DNA of 64,000 bases from Pseudomonas paralactis (GTDB lineage: Bacteria; Pseudomonadota; Gammaproteobacteria; Pseudomonadales; Pseudomonadaceae): assembly GCF_001439735.1 (NCBI RefSeq), contig NZ_JYLN01000010.1, positions 62,001 to 126,000 on the forward strand. The letters run 5' to 3'. A program made the translations under genes and the position numbers. Below the pieces are notes generated by a model. That model searched no databases. It was not told the origin of the DNA and saw nothing but the letters and a program-made list of their open reading frames with translations. Shown one piece after another: positions 59,890 through 64,000 of this stretch. The stretch's first letter is position 1, and the number at the start of each line of letters is the position of its first letter.

Positions 59890-62409
59890 GTGCCCCGCCA
59901 AAGCGACCTGCGTTTTACCTTCGAGCCCTTGAAAGGCGACACCTTCGACGTGGTCTCTTTCAAGCTCGATGAAAGCCTGTCAAAGCCGTTCAAGCTCACC
60001 CTGGAACTGGCCAGCCACAACGCCGCCATCGACTTCAATAACGTGCTCGACCTGGCGGGGCTGTTCACGATCTGGCGCGGCGAAGCCCCAGTGCGCTACG
60101 TGCACGGCCTGGTCAGCCTGTTCACCCAGGGCGACACCGGCTTTCGTCGCACCCGCTATACCGCCGTAGTCGAACCGACCCTGGCGCGTTTCGACCTGCG
60201 TTCCAACTGGCGCATCTTCCAGGGCCAAACCGTACCCGAGATCATCACCAACATACTTACCGAGCATCGACTGACCGACATCCGCAGCGAAATCTGCTTT
60301 GAGCATCAACGACGCGAATACTGCGTACAGGCCGGTGAAACCGACCTCGCCTTCATCAGCCGCCTCGCCGCCGAAGAGGGCCTGCTCTACGCCTTCGAAC
60401 ACCGCGCCGACGGCCACACCCTCGTCCTCACCGACCGTGTTGGTGGCCTGGGCACCATTGGGACCCATACCGATTGCCCAGTGATCTATCAGCCAATGGC
60501 GGGGGGTGATGCCACGGAACCGGCGTTAACCCGCTTCCACTACACCGAACAGGTACGCACCGCCGTGCAGGTACAGCGCGATTACACCTTCACCCACCCG
60601 CGCTACAGCCAGCAACACACCGCCAGCGGCGATCAGGAGTTGAAAAACCAGCACAAGGACTACGAACGCTACGACTACCCCGGCCGCTACAAACGCGACA
60701 TCGCCGGCAAGCCTTTCACCAAAACGCGCCTCACCGCTCTGCGCAATGACGCCAAACTGGCGCACCTGGCCGGTGACGATGCACGCCTGCAACCGGGACT
60801 GGCGTTCGATCTCAACGAGCATCCCCGCGAAGACTTCAACGACCGTTGGCGCACCATCGCCATCACCCACGAAGGCAAACAGCACACCAGCTTGCAGGAA
60901 GAGGCGTTCGGCAGCGACCACGGCACTTCTTATGAAATGACCGCCAGCGCCATCCGCTGGACCTCGGATTGGAAAGCCCCGCTGCGCGACAAACCCTGCA
61001 TCGACGGCCCGCAGATTGCCACGGTGGTTGGGCCGCCAGGGGAAGAGATTTATTGCGACGAATGGGGTCGGGTCAAGGTGCAGTTCCCGTGGGATCGTTC
61101 GGACAAAAACAACGACCACAGCTCGTGCTGGATCCGCGTCACGCAAGGCTGGGCTGGCGCGACCTGGGGCGCCATGGCCATTCCACGTGTGGGTCAGGAG
61201 CTGGTGATCAGCTATCTGGACGGTGATCCTGACCAGCCCATCGCCACCGGCCGTACTTATCGCGAGACCAATTTGCCGCCCTACGAGCTCCCTAAGCTCA
61301 ACGCCGTAGCGACAACCAAAAGTCGCGAATTCAAGGGGACCCGCGCCAATGAGCTGCGCATTGACGACACCACGGCGCAAATCAGCGCGGCGTTGATGAG
61401 TGATCACGAGCACAGCGCGCTGCATCTGGGTTACCCCACTCATCCTCGCCATTACGGTGGCGGCAAACCCAGGGGGGAGGGGTTTGAGTTACGTACGGAT
61501 GGGCATGGCGCATTGCGCGCAGCAAAAGGTTTATTGCTGACTGCTGAAGCGCAACTGAAGGCCGCTGCGGGCCACCTGGAGCGCCAGCAAGTCATTGAGG
61601 TGCTGCACACCGCCCTGGCGTTGGCCAAGCAGTTAGGCAGTTCGGCTGAGGTTGCCCAAGGCATTGCCCAGGATTGGCAACCGCAACAGGCGCTCACCGA
61701 GGCCGTCAACACCCTGGGGCAGGGTGCCAATGACCAGCCCAACGGCACGGGCAATGGCGCGCAGCCCATCATCGCCCTGAGCGGGCCCGCGGGTATTGCT
61801 GCCGCCACATCCCGCAGCATTGCCATAGGCGCAGGCGAACACATCGACAGCGTCGCGCAACAGAACCTGCAACTGACCGCCGGTAAAAAAGTGGTGATTA
61901 ACGCAGGCGACGAGCTGGGCCTGTTCGCCCAGGGCGGTGACATGCGCCATATCGCCCAGAACGGTCAACTGCTGCTGCAGGCCCAGCACAACAGCATCCA
62001 GGTGCAAGCAGATCAAAGCGTGGAAATCAGCGCCAGCCAGCAACACGTGCTGGTGGCGGCGGACAAACACATCACCCTGCTGTGCGGTGGGGCCTACATC
62101 AAGATGCAGGGCGGCAATATCGAGCTGGGCATGCCCGGCGATTTCATTGTGAAGGCTGCGAACAAACACTTCATTGACCCCAGCCATGCCGCGACGCAAC
62201 TCAACAGCTGGCCCAGCACCTCGTTCAACGAACGCTTTCAACCCTTTTTCAACGGTCAACCCATGCGCAACCGTGCCTACGCCTTGGTTCGCAAAGACGG
62301 CGCACGCTTCGAAGGCCGCACTGATGGCGAAGGCTACGTCACCCTGCAACAGGGCATGACGCTGGAAGGGTTGACATTGGAATGGCTAGAAAACGGAGAC
62401 CCCACATGA
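59890..62409 (+). CDS. vgrG: VgrG spike protein 2 with long C-terminal extension
   Basis: An 839-residue VgrG. The first ~500 residues follow VgrG 1 closely (PRQSDLRFTFEPLKGD, YTAVVEPTLARFDLRSNWRIFQ, GPPGEEIYCDEWGRVKVQFPWD). It then gains a DUF2345-like beta-helix (NLQLTAGKKVVINAGDELGLF, HVLVAADKHITLLCGGAYIKM) and a C-terminal adaptor-like end (MRNRAYALVRKDGARFEGRT). The start is GTG 59890, aligned with VgrG 1 and preceded by AAGGA; an upstream in-frame start at 59869 lies inside the tssA end. It overlaps the lipase gene by 4 bp, which suggests it carries that effector. Confidence 0.95.
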   Translation: MPRQSDLRFTFEPLKGDTFDVVSFKLDESLSKPFKLTLELASHNAAIDFNNVLDLAGLFTIWRGEAPVRYVHGLVSLFTQGDTGFRRTRYTAVVEPTLARFDLRSNWRIFQGQTVPEIITNILTEHRLTDIRSEICFEHQRREYCVQAGETDLAFISRLAAEEGLLYAFEHRADGHTLVLTDRVGGLGTIGTHTDCPVIYQPMAGGDATEPALTRFHYTEQVRTAVQVQRDYTFTHPRYSQQHTASGDQELKNQHKDYERYDYPGRYKRDIAGKPFTKTRLTALRNDAKLAHLAGDDARLQPGLAFDLNEHPREDFNDRWRTIAITHEGKQHTSLQEEAFGSDHGTSYEMTASAIRWTSDWKAPLRDKPCIDGPQIATVVGPPGEEIYCDEWGRVKVQFPWDRSDKNNDHSSCWIRVTQGWAGATWGAMAIPRVGQELVISYLDGDPDQPIATGRTYRETNLPPYELPKLNAVATTKSREFKGTRANELRIDDTTAQISAALMSDHEHSALHLGYPTHPRHYGGGKPRGEGFELRTDGHGALRAAKGLLLTAEAQLKAAAGHLERQQVIEVLHTALALAKQLGSSAEVAQGIAQDWQPQQALTEAVNTLGQGANDQPNGTGNGAQPIIALSGPAGIAAATSRSIAIGAGEHIDSVAQQNLQLTAGKKVVINAGDELGLFAQGGDMRHIAQNGQLLLQAQHNSIQVQADQSVEISASQQHVLVAADKHITLLCGGAYIKMQGGNIELGMPGDFIVKAANKHFIDPSHAATQLNSWPSTSFNERFQPFFNGQPMRNRAYALVRKDGARFEGRTDGEGYVTLQQGMTLEGLTLEWLENGDPT

Positions 62410-64000
62410 CCGATAGCCCGACGACGCCCCGTGTCGCCCCCATGCACTACAACGCGCGGGGCAACCCCGTGCATACCTGGACCCTCACGCCCAGCCATAT
62501 CACCGACCCGGTGCACTGCATATTGCCGCCGGACGGGGTGCTGCCGGTGATTTTTGTGCCGGGGATTATGGGGTCGAATTTGAAGAGCAAGCCTGCGGAG
62601 CAGGAAAGTGAAGATTCGGGAGAGGAGGGGGTGCCTATCTGGCGGTTGGATGCCGGGTTTATGGGTAAGAACATATGGTTGGCCACAAATTGGTTCAACA
62701 AAAAGCCAGGAGTGCGGCAACGCTTGTTGCATCCTGACAAGGTGGAAGTAGATAACGAAGGAGCGGTGCCCAAACTAGCCGTAGGCACGGTCATTACCCA
62801 GCCGGAACGGGACAGGAAAAAGGCTGCCCTGGCCTTGACCCAGCGTTATAGAGAGCGCGGATGGGGCGAAGTCAGCGAAACCAGCTATCACGCGTTTCTT
62901 CTTTGGCTGGAAGAAACTCTGAACAACCAGTTCCTGCCTCACCAATGGCCGCAGTTCGACGTTCGGCCTGAGCATCTGCACACCCGCAGTGTCGAGCCCG
63001 GCCCAGTTCAAGTCACCGAGTTGAAACCTGAAATGCCCATCGCCATGCCCGGGTTGGGCGCTAACCTGGCGGCGCAGTTGCCGTCGATTATTTCGGACGA
63101 GTTGGCGGCGCGTGGTGGCTACCGTATGCCGGTGCATGCCTGTGGTTATAACTGGCTGGACTCCAACGAGGAGGCCGCTTCAAGGCTGGCTGTGCGTATT
63201 GATGAACTCATGCAGCAGTACGGTCGCAACTGCCAACAGGTGATTCTGGTTACCCACTCCATGGGCGGGCTGGTGGCACGGCGATGCGCGCAGCTACCGG
63301 GTATGGCCGACAAAATTGCCGGCGTCGTGCACGGCGTGATGCCCGCCATCGGGGCGCCGGTCGCTTACCGTCGCTGCAAGGTCGGGATGCGCGACGAAGA
63401 CCCCATTGCCGGCGCGGTCATTGGACCCACCGGCCAGGAGGTCACCGCTGTATTTGCGCAGGCACCCGGTGCCTTGCAATTGCTGCCCACCCAGGACTAC
63501 GCCCCGGGCTGGCTGCGGCTGATTGACGAGCGCGGAGCCCCGGCTATGCCGCGTCAACCGGTAAAGGATCCTTACGAAGAGATTTATCTACGCCGTGACC
63601 GCTGGTGGGGATTGTTGCGTGAAGAGTGGTTGGCACCGAAGGATGGGGATCCGATTACTTGGAAAGATTTCGCGAATAACATCCGGAGCGCAAAAGAGTT
63701 TCACCAGGATATTGCTGGGTCTTACCACCCTCAAACCTACGTTTACTACGGCAACGACGATAAGCACCCCAGTTTCGAATCCATCACCTGGGAGATGCGT
63801 CGTGGGTCTCGCCTCAATGGCCCTTATGCCTCAAGCCCGGATGCTTTCACGGTGTCCAGCCTGCAAATGCATGAGGTGCGTGACGACGGGCGAAGCCCGT
63901 TGTACGTAGGCGGGCAAGCCGAAAGCGTAATGCCCCCACGGGGTGACCCCAATGCGCCAGTAAAGACCGTACAGACCAGCTATTGGGAACTGCATTGCCG
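62406..64000 (+). CDS. T6SS lipase effector (Tle-type alpha/beta hydrolase), 3' truncated by window edge
   Basis: An open frame of 531 residues from ATG 62406 to the window end with no stop. Seen: LPVIFVPGIMGSNLKSKP near residues 46-63, an oxyanion-loop pattern of LCAT-like lipases; a nucleophile-elbow motif THSMGGL with Ser 285 (usual GxSxG, here T-H-S-M-G); and downstream HGVMPAIGAPVAYRR and YVYYGNDDKHPS. It begins in the vgrG 2 stop (ATGA overlap). Association with VgrG makes it a phospholipase-type antibacterial effector; its immunity gene should lie beyond 64000. The exact Tle family was not determined. Confidence 0.85.
   Translation, partial: MTDSPTTPRVAPMHYNARGNPVHTWTLTPSHITDPVHCILPPDGVLPVIFVPGIMGSNLKSKPAEQESEDSGEEGVPIWRLDAGFMGKNIWLATNWFNKKPGVRQRLLHPDKVEVDNEGAVPKLAVGTVITQPERDRKKAALALTQRYRERGWGEVSETSYHAFLLWLEETLNNQFLPHQWPQFDVRPEHLHTRSVEPGPVQVTELKPEMPIAMPGLGANLAAQLPSIISDELAARGGYRMPVHACGYNWLDSNEEAASRLAVRIDELMQQYGRNCQQVILVTHSMGGLVARRCAQLPGMADKIAGVVHGVMPAIGAPVAYRRCKVGMRDEDPIAGAVIGPTGQEVTAVFAQAPGALQLLPTQDYAPGWLRLIDERGAPAMPRQPVKDPYEEIYLRRDRWWGLLREEWLAPKDGDPITWKDFANNIRSAKEFHQDIAGSYHPQTYVYYGNDDKHPSFESITWEMRRGSRLNGPYASSPDAFTVSSLQMHEVRDDGRSPLYVGGQAESVMPPRGDPNAPVKTVQTSYWELHC

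Overview
The window is a chromosomal segment of a fluorescent-group Pseudomonas. This is inferred from GC-rich housekeeping-style genes with good Shine-Dalgarno sequences, a MexHI-OpmD-like RND pump, DmpA-type peptidase and PotF-like genes, and a Pseudomonas-style type VI secretion (T6SS) locus. No rRNA, tRNA or CRISPR was seen.

Layout. (1) 1-577: 3' end of an aldehyde dehydrogenase, then a clear terminator. (2) 1089-17512: a chaperone-usher fimbrial island. It holds a pilin, chaperone, usher and adhesin-like subunit. These are followed by a BvgA/RcsB-type response regulator, a BvgS/RocS-type hybrid kinase, a stand-alone EAL (c-di-GMP phosphodiesterase) protein and a second, RcsC-like hybrid kinase. 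The island ends with a decayed adhesin gene and another fimbrial subunit whose upstream region carries an 11-G tract. Palindromes of the form GTAGGA-N4-TCCTAC, resembling the RcsAB box, lie upstream of the pilin, between the EAL and kinase genes, and upstream of a broken regulator copy at 29 kb. (3) 17640-24600: an RND efflux operon (OMF, RND pump, adaptor) and an MFS exporter. (4) 24685-31125: a 6.4-kb mosaic bounded by a 67-bp direct repeat. It holds a two-partner secretion pair with a very short TpsA, a truncated DmpA copy, probable integrative-conjugative-element (ICE) scraps, a frameshifted response regulator and an intact adhesin paralogue. (5) 31239-35222: DmpA-type peptidase, LuxR regulator, nitrilase-family amidohydrolase and polyamine-type binding protein. 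(6) 35279-39997: small lipoproteins and exported proteins, a repressor-like HTH protein, ICE-type accessory genes (one frameshifted) and an orphan Rhs fragment. (7) 40097-64000: a T6SS locus.

How the genes work together. In the fimbrial island two sensors and one DNA-binding regulator plausibly set fimbrial expression through the shared palindromes, while the EAL protein lowers c-di-GMP, as in the Roc and Rcs/Pvr systems of P. aeruginosa. In the T6SS, tssB-C-E-F-G-J-K-L-hcp-PAAR-vgrG-eag-rhs-immunity run leftward and vasI-tssA-vgrG-lipase run rightward from one AT-rich divergent promoter region. The left arm delivers an Rhs toxin with a C-terminal AHH/HNH-type nuclease, loaded by an Eag chaperone and neutralised by a DUF1629-like immunity protein. 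The right arm ends in a lipase effector that runs off the window. tssM and tssH (clpV) are not in the window.
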